A stretch of 13,843 bases of DNA from DASQLQ01 sp035629935 (GTDB lineage Bacteria; Actinomycetota; CADDZG01; WHSQ01), in NCBI GenBank assembly GCA_035629935.1, contig DASQLQ010000144.1:1-13843 (forward strand), in the 5' to 3' direction. Positions 1-7,064 of this stretch are shown piece after piece (position 1 is the stretch's first letter; each line of letters begins with the position of its first letter). Below the pieces are notes generated by a model. It did not search any database and had not been told where the DNA came from. It saw only the letters and a program-made list of their open reading frames with translations. A program made the translations under genes and the position numbers.

Positions 1-1296
1 TGGCGGGACATCCTGAATGCTTCAACGATGCTCGGGCAGTCGAAGACTGCCCACCAGGCTGAGATCGATGCCGCCTGCGAGCTGATCGACTTCTGGCGCT
101 TCAACGTCGAGTACATGGGCCGCATCTACTCGGAGCAACCGATCTCGGGCCCCGGGATGTGGAACCAGTTGGACTACCGGCCGCTCGAGGGGTTCGTTTT
201 CGCAGTTTCCCCGTTCAACTTCACGTCGATCGCCGCCAACCTCCCGACGGCCCCGGCTTTGATGGGCAACACGGTCGTATGGAAACCGTCTCTCACCCAG
301 GCTTACTCGGCGCACTACCTGATGGAGCTGTTCCGTGCGGCGGGGCTTCCCGACGGTGTGATCAACATGGTGCACGGTCCTGGTCCCGAGATCGGGGATG
401 CGGTTCTGGCGTCGCCGGAGCTCGCCGGGATCCACTTCACCGGCTCGACGCCGACGTTCAACTGGTTCTGGCAGAAGGTCGGCGCGCAGATCGATTCGTA
501 TCGCTACTACCCGCGAATCGTCGGCGAGACGGGCGGCAAGGACTTCATCGTGGCGCACCGCTCGGCGAACGTCGAAGCTTTGGCGACCGCGATCATCAGA
601 GGATCGTTCGAATACCAGGGACAGAAGTGCTCGGCGGCCTCGCGTGTTTACGTGCCGTCGAACCTATGGGAGCCGTTGCGCGAGCGCCTGGCCGACCAAG
701 TGCCGAACATCCCGATGGGAGACATCGCCGACTTCTCGAACTTCATGGGTGCGGTCATCGACGATCGTGCGTTCGCGAGGCACTCTGCCGCACTCGACGA
801 GGCCAGGTCGGAGCCGGGTTACGAGGTCGTCGCTGGGGGGCACGCAGAAGCGTCCACTGGGTATTTCGTGGAACCAACAGTGCTTCGTACGGACGATCCG
901 AACGCGCGGTTGATGCGCGAGGAACTGTTCGGCCCGATCGTCACCGCTTACGTATATCCGGAGAACGAATGGCCGGGTGTGCTCGACACCGTCGACTCCA
1001 CGAGCCCGTACGCCCTGACCGGAGCCGTGTTCGCCACCGACGAATCGGCCGTTGTAGACGCGCGCGAGCGACTTCGGTTCGCTGCGGGGAACTTCTACGT
1101 CAACGACAAACCGACGGGGGCCGTCGTCGGCCAGCAGCCTTTCGGTGGGGCTAGGCGGTCGGGCACCAACGACAAAGCCGGGTCGATGTGGAACCTCGTG
1201 AGATGGGCGAGCCCACGCACGATCAAGGAGACGTTCTCTCCTCCGACCGACTACCGCTACCCATACATGGACACCGACCCGGACGATCGTCCGTAG
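1..1296 (+). CDS. pruA: Delta-1-pyrroline-5-carboxylate dehydrogenase (partial, 5' end outside window)
   Basis: This NAD-dependent aldehyde dehydrogenase oxidises glutamate-5-semialdehyde (P5C) to glutamate, the second step of proline breakdown in the cytoplasm. The reading frame is open from base 1, so the true start lies upstream; 431 residues are present, against roughly 520-545 in the family. The catalytic Cys sits in the motif YQGQKCSAASR (Cys codon 628-630) and the general-base Glu in VGETGGKDF (Glu codon 526-528). The cofactor-binding part carries NTVVWKPS and HFTGS. The C-terminal stretch FGGARRSGTNDKAGS followed by SPRTIKETF and a PPTDYRYP tail is typical of P5C dehydrogenases rather than general aldehyde dehydrogenases. 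No proline dehydrogenase domain is visible in the part present. The stop TAG at 1294 also forms part of a -10-like hexamer for the next gene. Confidence 0.95.
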   Translation, partial: WRDILNASTMLGQSKTAHQAEIDAACELIDFWRFNVEYMGRIYSEQPISGPGMWNQLDYRPLEGFVFAVSPFNFTSIAANLPTAPALMGNTVVWKPSLTQAYSAHYLMELFRAAGLPDGVINMVHGPGPEIGDAVLASPELAGIHFTGSTPTFNWFWQKVGAQIDSYRYYPRIVGETGGKDFIVAHRSANVEALATAIIRGSFEYQGQKCSAASRVYVPSNLWEPLRERLADQVPNIPMGDIADFSNFMGAVIDDRAFARHSAALDEARSEPGYEVVAGGHAEASTGYFVEPTVLRTDDPNARLMREELFGPIVTAYVYPENEWPGVLDTVDSTSPYALTGAVFATDESAVVDARERLRFAAGNFYVNDKPTGAVVGQQPFGGARRSGTNDKAGSMWNLVRWASPRTIKETFSPPTDYRYPYMDTDPDDRP

Positions 1297-1299
1297 CAT
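1294..1299 (+). promoter_or_regulatory. Putative -10 hexamer TAGCAT of a leaderless acuC-like transcript
   Basis: TAGCAT begins on the stop codon of the upstream gene and lies exactly 7 bases before the TTG start at 1307. The same TANNNT-N6/7-start arrangement is seen at four other genes in this window. No convincing -35 element or Shine-Dalgarno sequence accompanies it. Such -10-only leaderless promoters are common in actinobacteria; the assignment is inference. Confidence 0.4.
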
Positions 1300-1306
1300 C
1301 TAGAAC

Positions 1307-2428
1307 TTGAGCGCCAAAACACGCCTCGTCAAAGTCGAGGACATCGCCCGCATGTACGACTTCGGTGCCTCGCACCCCCTGAGGCCCGAGCGTGTGCTGC
1401 TTACCTACGACCACATCCGAGACCTCGGGCTGACGTCCTTGGAACACGTCGACGAGGTTCCTTCCCGGGTTGCTAGTGACGCTGAGATCCTGAGGGCGCA
1501 CGACCAGGACTTCGTCTCGGCGGTCAAAGGGATCGATGCGGGGACCTTCTCGCGCGGTTCCGCTCTGGAGTTCGGTCTCGGTACCCCGGACGATCCCATC
1601 TTCGAGGGGATGCATGAGGCATCAGCGGCGGTATGTGGGGCCTCGATCACTGCTGCTGAGGCAGTGGCATCAGGCGAGGTCGAGCATGCCTTCAACCCCG
1701 CCGGAGGGCTTCATCACGCTCGTAGGCGAGAGGCATCCGGGTTCTGCATCTACAACGACCCGGCCGTTGCGATCGCTCATGTGTTGCAGATGCATCCCGA
1801 TTGGCGAGTCATGTATGTCGATGTAGATGTTCATCACGGCGATGGCGTGCAATGGATCTTCTACGACGAACCGCGCGTCCTGACGGTCTCATTGCACCAG
1901 TCGGGTCGGTACCTGTATCCGGGCACGGGCTTCGTTGACGAGATCGGAATCGGAGAGGCACGCGGCACCGCCGTGAACGTGCCGTTGCTCCCGATGACGG
2001 GCGAAACCGACTACCTATGGGCGCTGCAGGAGGTTCTCACCCGTGTCGGCGAAGCTTTCCGTCCCGACCTGTTGTTCACTCAACTCGGCGCCGACACGCA
2101 TTGGGGTGACCCGCTCGCCAATATGGGCCTCACCATGACCGCCTATCCGCGTATGGCCCGGTTGCTGCACGACACCGCTCACGAGTTCGCATCGGGACGG
2201 ATGGTCGCCACCGGAGGTGGTGGCTATCAAGCCGAGACGGTCGTACCGAAGGTGTGGGCCATCCATTTCGCCGAGATGGCCGGTGCACCGGAAGTGATCC
2301 CTCCGGCGTGGCTGGACGACCGCCCCGAGAAGGATGTTTCGAGAGACAACCGAGAGGATGTCGAGCGCACCGTGGCCGAGCTTCTCGATCTCTGCTTACC
2401 GGCCCTTGCCACGTCGGGGCGCGTATGA
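1307..2428 (+). CDS. acuC: AcuC-type histone-deacetylase-family amidohydrolase
   Basis: This is a zinc-dependent deacetylase of the arginase/HDAC fold. AcuC proteins remove acetyl groups from lysines, classically on acetyl-CoA synthetase. All active-site parts are visible when numbered from the TTG start: the His pair in GGLHHA (136-137), zinc ligands Asp174 and His176 in DVDVHHGDG, Asp263 in QLGADTHWGDPL, and the transition-state Tyr307 in GGGGYQ. The N-terminal YDFGASHPLRPERV is typical of AcuC. At 373 residues the length is normal for the family. TTG at 1307 is chosen because a TAGCAT hexamer lies 7 bases upstream and because an ATG at 1352 would remove the first beta-strand. The stop overlaps the next start by 4 bases (ATGA), so the two are translationally coupled. 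The link to acetoin or acetate use is by homology only; the substrate could be another acetylated amine or protein. Confidence 0.88.
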   Translation: MSAKTRLVKVEDIARMYDFGASHPLRPERVLLTYDHIRDLGLTSLEHVDEVPSRVASDAEILRAHDQDFVSAVKGIDAGTFSRGSALEFGLGTPDDPIFEGMHEASAAVCGASITAAEAVASGEVEHAFNPAGGLHHARRREASGFCIYNDPAVAIAHVLQMHPDWRVMYVDVDVHHGDGVQWIFYDEPRVLTVSLHQSGRYLYPGTGFVDEIGIGEARGTAVNVPLLPMTGETDYLWALQEVLTRVGEAFRPDLLFTQLGADTHWGDPLANMGLTMTAYPRMARLLHDTAHEFASGRMVATGGGGYQAETVVPKVWAIHFAEMAGAPEVIPPAWLDDRPEKDVSRDNREDVERTVAELLDLCLPALATSGRV

Positions 2429-2802
2429 GCAGGGTTCATCTCTACGTCGCGTACGTCGTTCCGGCGGGGTTCGCCGTGCTGGCGATCTGGTCGCTGATCT
2501 CCTTCCTCCGTAATCGCACCCCGGCGAGTGGTTTCTGGACGCTCCTGGGTTTCCTTCAGGTCGTCCTCGGGTTACAGGTCATCGTTGGCGCGATCCTGTT
2601 CCTCTCCGGATTACAACCGACGACGGACGGTCCGGTGTGGCTCCATTACGCGTACGGCGGGTTGTTCCCTGCCGCGTTGTTGGTGGGCGCTCACAGGTTC
2701 GGTGCGAAGCATCAGGACGTGGCTTGGATCGGGTTCGGCGTCGTTGCGTTCCTGAGCGCGGGGCTCACCTTGCGGGCCCTTATGACCGGTCTCGGCGGGT
2801 GA
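2425..2802 (+). CDS. Small integral membrane protein, function unknown
   Basis: A 125-residue protein with about four hydrophobic segments, roughly residues 6-26, 38-61, 70-88 and 97-118. I do not recognise a catalytic motif or a named family. The start ATG lies in an ATGA overlap with the acuC-like stop, which is why it is chosen over upstream in-frame starts that would lie inside that gene. It ends one base before the TTG start of the MarP-like protease, so it is probably co-transcribed with both neighbours. A role in the membrane alongside the protease is possible but is only suggested by position. Confidence 0.75.
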   Translation: MSRVHLYVAYVVPAGFAVLAIWSLISFLRNRTPASGFWTLLGFLQVVLGLQVIVGAILFLSGLQPTTDGPVWLHYAYGGLFPAALLVGAHRFGAKHQDVAWIGFGVVAFLSAGLTLRALMTGLGG

Positions 2803-2803
2803 T

Positions 2804-3982
2804 TTGAACTTCGTCGACCTGGCGATCCTCGTGTTGTGCGTTCTGTCGATCATCCGCGGCTGGCGGCTGGGGTTCTTCGGTCAGGTTTTCGAGTTGGGCG
2901 GGGGCTTCATCGGGCTGGTAGTCGGCGTGTTGCTGGCGCCCCGCGTCGCCGATCTCTTCACCGACGAGAAGGGACTCGAAGGGGCACTCATCTCGCTCGC
3001 GGTTCTGCTCATAGCGTTGTCCATAGGCCAGGCTCTCGGCTACGTAGCCGGACACAAGTTCGCCACGATGGCTCTCCGGGCCCGTCTCGGGTCGATCAAC
3101 TCCTTACTCGGTGCCGTCCTCGGCATCGCCCTAACACTCGTTTCTGCCTGGTTGATCGCCTCGATGCTCGTCGACGGCCCCTCGAAGCCGATAGCGCGCG
3201 CGGTGCAACATTCGAAAGTGCTGAAGAATGTGAGCTCGCTCCTTCCGCGGCCCCCCAACGTGTTCGCATATCTCCGTGACTACTTGAGCACTTCCGGCTT
3301 CCCTCAGGTCTTCGCAGGCTTCCCTCGACCGGTTGGGCCACCCGTGCGTCTGCCCAGGGACGAAGTCGCCAGGCGTGCAGTCGAGAAGGCCGAGGAATCC
3401 ACCGTACAGATCGTGGTTCCGGCATGTGGAGGGACTCAACTCGGCAGTGGCTGGGTCGCGGCGGAAGCCACCGTCGTCACGAATGCGCATGTCGTTGCCG
3501 GTGGGGATTCCATAACCGTGATCGATCAGGTCGGCGAGCACTCCGGCGAGGTCGTTCTCTACGACCCCAAGACGGATATCGCCGTCATCCACGTCGAGGG
3601 CACGGGGGGAGAACCGCTCGCGCTCGAAACGAGAGAACTTCCGCGCGGGACTCCCGGTGCGACGCTCGGGTATCCCGGGGGCCGCGGGTCGCTCGTGCCT
3701 CATCGCGCTGCCGTGCAGGACAGTTACGAGGCCGTGGGTCGGGACATCTACGGTCGTTCGACGGTCACTCGTGAGATCTACGAGCTTCGTTCTCCCGTTA
3801 GACAGGGGGACTCGGGTGGCCCGTTCGTTCTACCGAGTGGCGAGGTGGCAGGAGTCGTCTTCGCCGCATCCACGTCCGACGGAGACACGGGGTATGCACT
3901 CACCGGTACGGAAGTGATGGACGAGGTCGAGAACGGTGCCCGTCGCACGGCCCCCACCGACACCGGGTCCTGCACCCACTGA
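2804..3982 (+). CDS. marP: MarP-like membrane serine protease (CvpA-type N-terminus plus trypsin-like domain)
   Basis: A 392-residue protein with an N-terminal CvpA/colicin V production-type membrane domain of about four helices (roughly residues 3-18, 22-46, 59-82, 99-123), a linker, then a chymotrypsin-fold protease domain facing outside. The catalytic triad is His229 (TNAHVVAGG), Asp258 (DPKTDIAVIHV) and Ser337 (RQGDSGGPF). Cys208 and Cys390 bracket the protease domain. As I recall, M. tuberculosis MarP (Rv3671c) has the triad His235/Asp264/Ser343 and a Cys214-Cys395 disulfide, so the layout matches with a shift of 5-6 residues. MarP is needed there for acid and oxidative-stress resistance and cleaves a peptidoglycan hydrolase. 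The TTG start is one base after the preceding stop; the next ATG would delete most of the membrane domain. The substrate in this organism is unknown. Confidence 0.87.
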   Translation: MNFVDLAILVLCVLSIIRGWRLGFFGQVFELGGGFIGLVVGVLLAPRVADLFTDEKGLEGALISLAVLLIALSIGQALGYVAGHKFATMALRARLGSINSLLGAVLGIALTLVSAWLIASMLVDGPSKPIARAVQHSKVLKNVSSLLPRPPNVFAYLRDYLSTSGFPQVFAGFPRPVGPPVRLPRDEVARRAVEKAEESTVQIVVPACGGTQLGSGWVAAEATVVTNAHVVAGGDSITVIDQVGEHSGEVVLYDPKTDIAVIHVEGTGGEPLALETRELPRGTPGATLGYPGGRGSLVPHRAAVQDSYEAVGRDIYGRSTVTREIYELRSPVRQGDSGGPFVLPSGEVAGVVFAASTSDGDTGYALTGTEVMDEVENGARRTAPTDTGSCTH

Positions 3983-3995
3983 TCGAGTGCGCTCC

Positions 3996-4001
3996 TATGC
4001 T
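3996..4001 (+). promoter_or_regulatory. Putative -10 hexamer TATGCT for the glycan operon
   Basis: TATGCT lies 6 bases before the GTG start at 4008, in the 25-base gap after the marP-like stop. This fits a leaderless transcript that starts the glycan gene cluster. There is no clear Shine-Dalgarno sequence before that GTG. The call rests on position and on recurrence of the pattern in the window. Confidence 0.4.
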
Positions 4002-4007
4002 GGTTCG

Positions 4008-5114
4008 GTGACGAAAGAGAACTTCCGCTTCGCTCTTCTCTGTGGGTTCGCGGCCTTCGCCGCGGGACTGATCATGGTGATGTTCGCCACGGCTCCTTAC
4101 AACGGCAACCTCTCGGCGCTGGTCAGGATGGATCCTGCGGACAGCATGGCGGTCGATGCAACCAGCTTCGATCCGTCCTTCGCTTTCGTCAAAGACGGTC
4201 ATTACGACGGCGTGTACGCGTACACGATCGCTCTCGACCCGTTCGCTCGCGGGAGCTTCCACAACAAGATCGACTATCCGGCCTATCGATACGGACGCGC
4301 GGGCTACGGCTGGATGGCTCGCCTTTTCTGTTTCGGTAAGCCGGCGTTGATCCCCACGGTGCTCGTGCTGCTGAACCTCGTCGGCCTCGCGGTCGCGGGT
4401 TTCGGGGCCAGCAGGTTGGCGGTCCTATTTGGCTGGCCCGCTGCTTCGGGAATCGCGGTCGCGTTGAATCCGGGCTTCTTGATAGGCATCACCCTCGATA
4501 CAAGCGAGGGCTTCAGCGCGGGGTTGTTGGTTCTCGCCTTGCTCGCTTGGTTCCGCGAGGATCGGTGGGTTGCCGTTGGTCTGATGGCTTTTTTGTGCCT
4601 CATCAAGGAGCCCTTCATCGCGGTGCCACTGGGATTGATGGTCTGGGAGTTCGCGAGCCGAGGCAAGGACGCGTGGCGGCAGCGAAAGGGCCACCTGTTC
4701 TCACTGGCCGCTGCTTTGGTTCCGTTGGCCGTTTGGTGGAGTTACCTGAGCGTCAGGCTGGGCGAATGGCCCTTTGCCCAGTCATGGTTGGTGGAGAAGC
4801 CCGTGATGGGATATCTCGACACGATGATGAGATCGGCCCAGATGGCGGGTGACGGCATCGATGTCAGTCAGATCGCGATCCCGCAGCTCGCCTTCGTGCT
4901 CATGATCGGGCTTGCGTTCCTGTTCGGAATCGGTCATGCCCTCAGGTTCCGTACCCCCATCGATCCCATCTTCTTGGGTTTCGTGGGGGTATTTTCCATA
5001 CTTTCGTGGTGGCAGCTCCTGTATGCGAAGGAATTGTTCAGGATCCTGGCGATCCCCCTGATGCTGCTTCCTGCAGTGCTCGTAGGTGCTCCAAAGCGAT
5101 GGCGCTCGACATAA
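4008..5114 (+). CDS. Polytopic membrane protein, GT-C glycosyltransferase-like
   Basis: A 368-residue protein with many hydrophobic helices: one near residues 7-27, a long extracytoplasmic loop, then a series of helices to the C-terminus. The first loop carries DGHYDGVYAYTIALDP (residues 63-78) and IDYPAYRYGRAGYGW. This resembles the acidic first loop of GT-C enzymes, which take sugars from polyprenyl-phosphate donors; Asp63 or Asp67 would be the catalytic candidates. The GTG at 4008 is chosen because a TATGCT hexamer lies 6 bases upstream and the first helix follows at once; an ATG at 3936 would overlap marP by 47 bases and add a proline-rich extension. It is followed after 10 bases by the sugar-nucleotide dehydrogenase. 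The GT-C assignment is inference; a flippase or another membrane transferase remains possible. Confidence 0.6.
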   Translation: MTKENFRFALLCGFAAFAAGLIMVMFATAPYNGNLSALVRMDPADSMAVDATSFDPSFAFVKDGHYDGVYAYTIALDPFARGSFHNKIDYPAYRYGRAGYGWMARLFCFGKPALIPTVLVLLNLVGLAVAGFGASRLAVLFGWPAASGIAVALNPGFLIGITLDTSEGFSAGLLVLALLAWFREDRWVAVGLMAFLCLIKEPFIAVPLGLMVWEFASRGKDAWRQRKGHLFSLAAALVPLAVWWSYLSVRLGEWPFAQSWLVEKPVMGYLDTMMRSAQMAGDGIDVSQIAIPQLAFVLMIGLAFLFGIGHALRFRTPIDPIFLGFVGVFSILSWWQLLYAKELFRILAIPLMLLPAVLVGAPKRWRST

Positions 5115-5117
5115 GGA
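5113..5117 (+). promoter_or_regulatory. Shine-Dalgarno AAGGA that fixes the dehydrogenase start
   Basis: AAGGA overlaps the stop codon of the upstream membrane protein gene and sits 7 bases before ATG 5125. It decides the start in favour of 5125 rather than an in-frame upstream start at 5086, which would lie inside the preceding gene. Confidence 0.7.
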
Positions 5118-5124
5118 TGCTTCG

Positions 5125-6327
5125 ATGACCGGATCCTCTGACGACTTTGCAACCGTCATCCTCGGTGGTTGTGGCCGGGTTGGTCTTCCGTTGGGTATCG
5201 CACTGGCAAGTAGTGGGGTCGAAACCGTCCTCTACGACGTCAATGAAGCGAGTGTTGCGAAGGTCAATTCCGGGGTCATGCCTTTCGACGAGCCCGGGGC
5301 CCCGGAGGTACTGAAGAAAGTCATCGACGAAGGCACACTGCTGGCGTCGACGGATCCTGCAGTGATCGCCGACGCGCGGTACGTGGTCGTCGTGCTCGGC
5401 ACTCCGGTCGACGAGCATCTGAATCCCGATCCACGATCCATCCCGCGGGCACTAAGCCTTTGCGCCGAGCACCTGCGCGACGGACAGATAGTGATCCTGC
5501 GAAGCACGATCTATCCAGGTGTCACCGCGATGGTCGAGCGACTGCTCGACGATCTGGGTCGCAAGATGGATGTTGCGTTCTGTCCCGAACGGATCGCAGA
5601 AGGCAAAGCCCTGACCGAGCTTTACGACTTGCCTCAGATAATCGGCGCGTCCACGCATGAGGTCGGGCAACGGGCAGAGCAACTGTTCCGCAAGCTCACG
5701 GACAAGATCATCCATGTGAAACCCGAGGAGGCCGAGCTGGCGAAACTGTTCACGAACAGCTGGCGCTACATCAAGTTCGCGATCGCCAACTCTTTCTACA
5801 TGGTCTCGAATGACTTCGGTCTCGACTTCGAGAACATCCGACGCGCGATCGTCTTGGACTATCCGCGCGCCGCCGATCTGCCTGCGGCGGGCTTCGCTGC
5901 CGGGCCATGCCTCTTCAAGGACACGATGCAGCTCGCCGCGTTCAACAACAACGACTTCGCCTTGGGGCATTCGGCCATGCTCGTCAACGAGGGATTGCCC
6001 CTCTACGTGGTTGCGAAGTTGGAGGACAGGTTCGATCTGTCATCGTTGACCGTGGGGATCCTGGGTATGGCTTTCAAAGCCGGCTCCGACGACCGGCGCG
6101 AGAGCCTCAGCTATAAGTTGAAGAGGATCCTGCAGTTCAAGGCCCAAAAGGTCTTGTGCAGCGACCCGTTCGTCAAAGACGATCCGGAGCTCGTGGTACT
6201 GGAAACGGTCCTGGCGGAGGCGGATCTATTGATCATCGGCGCCCCTCACAGTGAGTATGCGGGGCTTGACCCCCAACAGGAAGTGATCGACATATGGAAT
6301 CTGCTCGGTCGGGGGACGCGGGCGTGA
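5125..6327 (+). CDS. UDP-glucose/GDP-mannose dehydrogenase family nucleotide-sugar 6-dehydrogenase
   Basis: A 400-residue NAD-dependent enzyme that would oxidise the C6 alcohol of a nucleotide sugar to a carboxylate in two steps. The N-terminal Rossmann motif is GGCGRVGLP (14-22). The family signature CPERIAEGKAL follows at 153-163. The central domain has Lys207 and Asn211 in the AELAKLFTN helix, and the catalytic nucleophile Cys262 with Asp266 in AGPCLFKD. The C-terminal domain has GMAFKAGSDDRRES (314-327). The set of active-site residues is complete and the length is slightly short of typical (about 410-440). The overall look is closer to the WecC/TviB/WbpA-type enzymes acting on UDP-HexNAc than to UDP-glucose dehydrogenase, but the substrate cannot be read from sequence. 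Its stop overlaps the next start in a GTGA, so the products are translationally coupled. Confidence 0.88.
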   Translation: MTGSSDDFATVILGGCGRVGLPLGIALASSGVETVLYDVNEASVAKVNSGVMPFDEPGAPEVLKKVIDEGTLLASTDPAVIADARYVVVVLGTPVDEHLNPDPRSIPRALSLCAEHLRDGQIVILRSTIYPGVTAMVERLLDDLGRKMDVAFCPERIAEGKALTELYDLPQIIGASTHEVGQRAEQLFRKLTDKIIHVKPEEAELAKLFTNSWRYIKFAIANSFYMVSNDFGLDFENIRRAIVLDYPRAADLPAAGFAAGPCLFKDTMQLAAFNNNDFALGHSAMLVNEGLPLYVVAKLEDRFDLSSLTVGILGMAFKAGSDDRRESLSYKLKRILQFKAQKVLCSDPFVKDDPELVVLETVLAEADLLIIGAPHSEYAGLDPQQEVIDIWNLLGRGTRA

Positions 6328-7064
6328 AGCCGCGGCTTTCGGTCGTCATCCCCGTCTACAACGAGGGCGATGCGATCACGGCGTGTCTGGATCGCATCCT
6401 GGAGGCGGTCGAGCTCCCTTGCGAGATCCTGTGTGTCTTCGACACACCTGAAGACACCACGATCCCGATGCTCGAGAAATACGCGCAGGCCGACGATCGA
6501 GTACTACCGACTCTGAACACGTACGGCCGAGGACCGGCGAATGCCATCCGCTTCGGGATGGATCATGCCAACGCCGAGGTGATCGTCGTGACCATGGCCG
6601 ATGGCAGTGACGACCCGCGCCAGATCGACGACTTGTGTCGGCTGGTCGAGCGCGGTGTCGCAGTGGCCAGTGCGTCCCGTTATTCCCCGGGTGGGCAACA
6701 GGTGGGTGCACCTCTGCTCAAGCGGACGCTTTCTCGAACCGCCGGCCTCACGCTTCATTGGATCGCAAGAGTTGGAACCCGGGATGCGACGAACTCCTTC
6801 AAGGCCTACTCGTCGGACTTCATCAAAGACGTGGGGGTGCACAGCACGAGTGGCTTCGAGATCGGCCTCGAGTTGACCGCCAAGGCAAGGCGCCTGCGAC
6901 TCCCTGTTGCCGAGCTCGCGACCATTTGGCTCGAACGACAGACCGGGATGTCGAACTTCAAGGTCGCGGCCTGGATCCCGAACTATCTTTTCTGGTATCG
7001 CTTCGCCTTCGGCCCTCAGCTGACCCTTGACGAACTCCGCAAGAAAGCGGGACGCCGCTCGTGA
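6324..7064 (+). CDS. Family 2 glycosyltransferase, polyprenyl-phosphate sugar synthase-like
   Basis: A 246-residue GT-A fold enzyme that starts with the classic LSVVIPVYNEGD strand and P-loop-like turn. The metal/nucleotide-binding region is MADGSDDP (91-98), in the place of the usual DADLQDDP of dolichol-phosphate mannose synthases. It is followed by SRYSPGG (118-124) and the acceptor-side Arg-Gln-Thr-Gly-Met-Ser-Asn-Phe-Lys segment (205-213), which recalls the RxxGxSKF motif of DPM1-like enzymes. No C-terminal transmembrane domain is evident, so it would be a peripheral membrane enzyme. The GTG at 6324 is chosen over ATG 6294 because it forms a GTGA overlap with the previous stop and has GGGGGA seven bases upstream. 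It probably loads a sugar onto polyprenyl phosphate for the GT-C-like protein at 4008, but direct transfer to another acceptor is possible. Confidence 0.85.
   Translation: MKPRLSVVIPVYNEGDAITACLDRILEAVELPCEILCVFDTPEDTTIPMLEKYAQADDRVLPTLNTYGRGPANAIRFGMDHANAEVIVVTMADGSDDPRQIDDLCRLVERGVAVASASRYSPGGQQVGAPLLKRTLSRTAGLTLHWIARVGTRDATNSFKAYSSDFIKDVGVHSTSGFEIGLELTAKARRLRLPVAELATIWLERQTGMSNFKVAAWIPNYLFWYRFAFGPQLTLDELRKKAGRRS

Noticed and set aside
22..558. Open frame of 178 codons on the minus strand
   Set aside because: It lies wholly opposite the pruA-type gene, whose motifs are clear; the translation is Arg-rich, of low complexity and without recognisable motifs, as expected for a GC-rich shadow frame.
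159..1154. Open frame of 331 codons on the plus strand in another frame of the pruA-type gene
   Set aside because: The translation is Arg/Gly-rich and motif-free; it is a frame shadow of the dehydrogenase.
2254..2424. Upstream extension of the small membrane protein to ATG 2254
   Set aside because: The extension lies inside the acuC-like gene and is charged and motif-free; ATG 2425 gives the normal ATGA overlap and starts at the first helix.
3131..3703. Open frame of 190 codons on the minus strand
   Set aside because: It is antisense to the MarP-like gene, which carries a complete catalytic triad; no ribosome-binding site or family motif supports the antisense frame.
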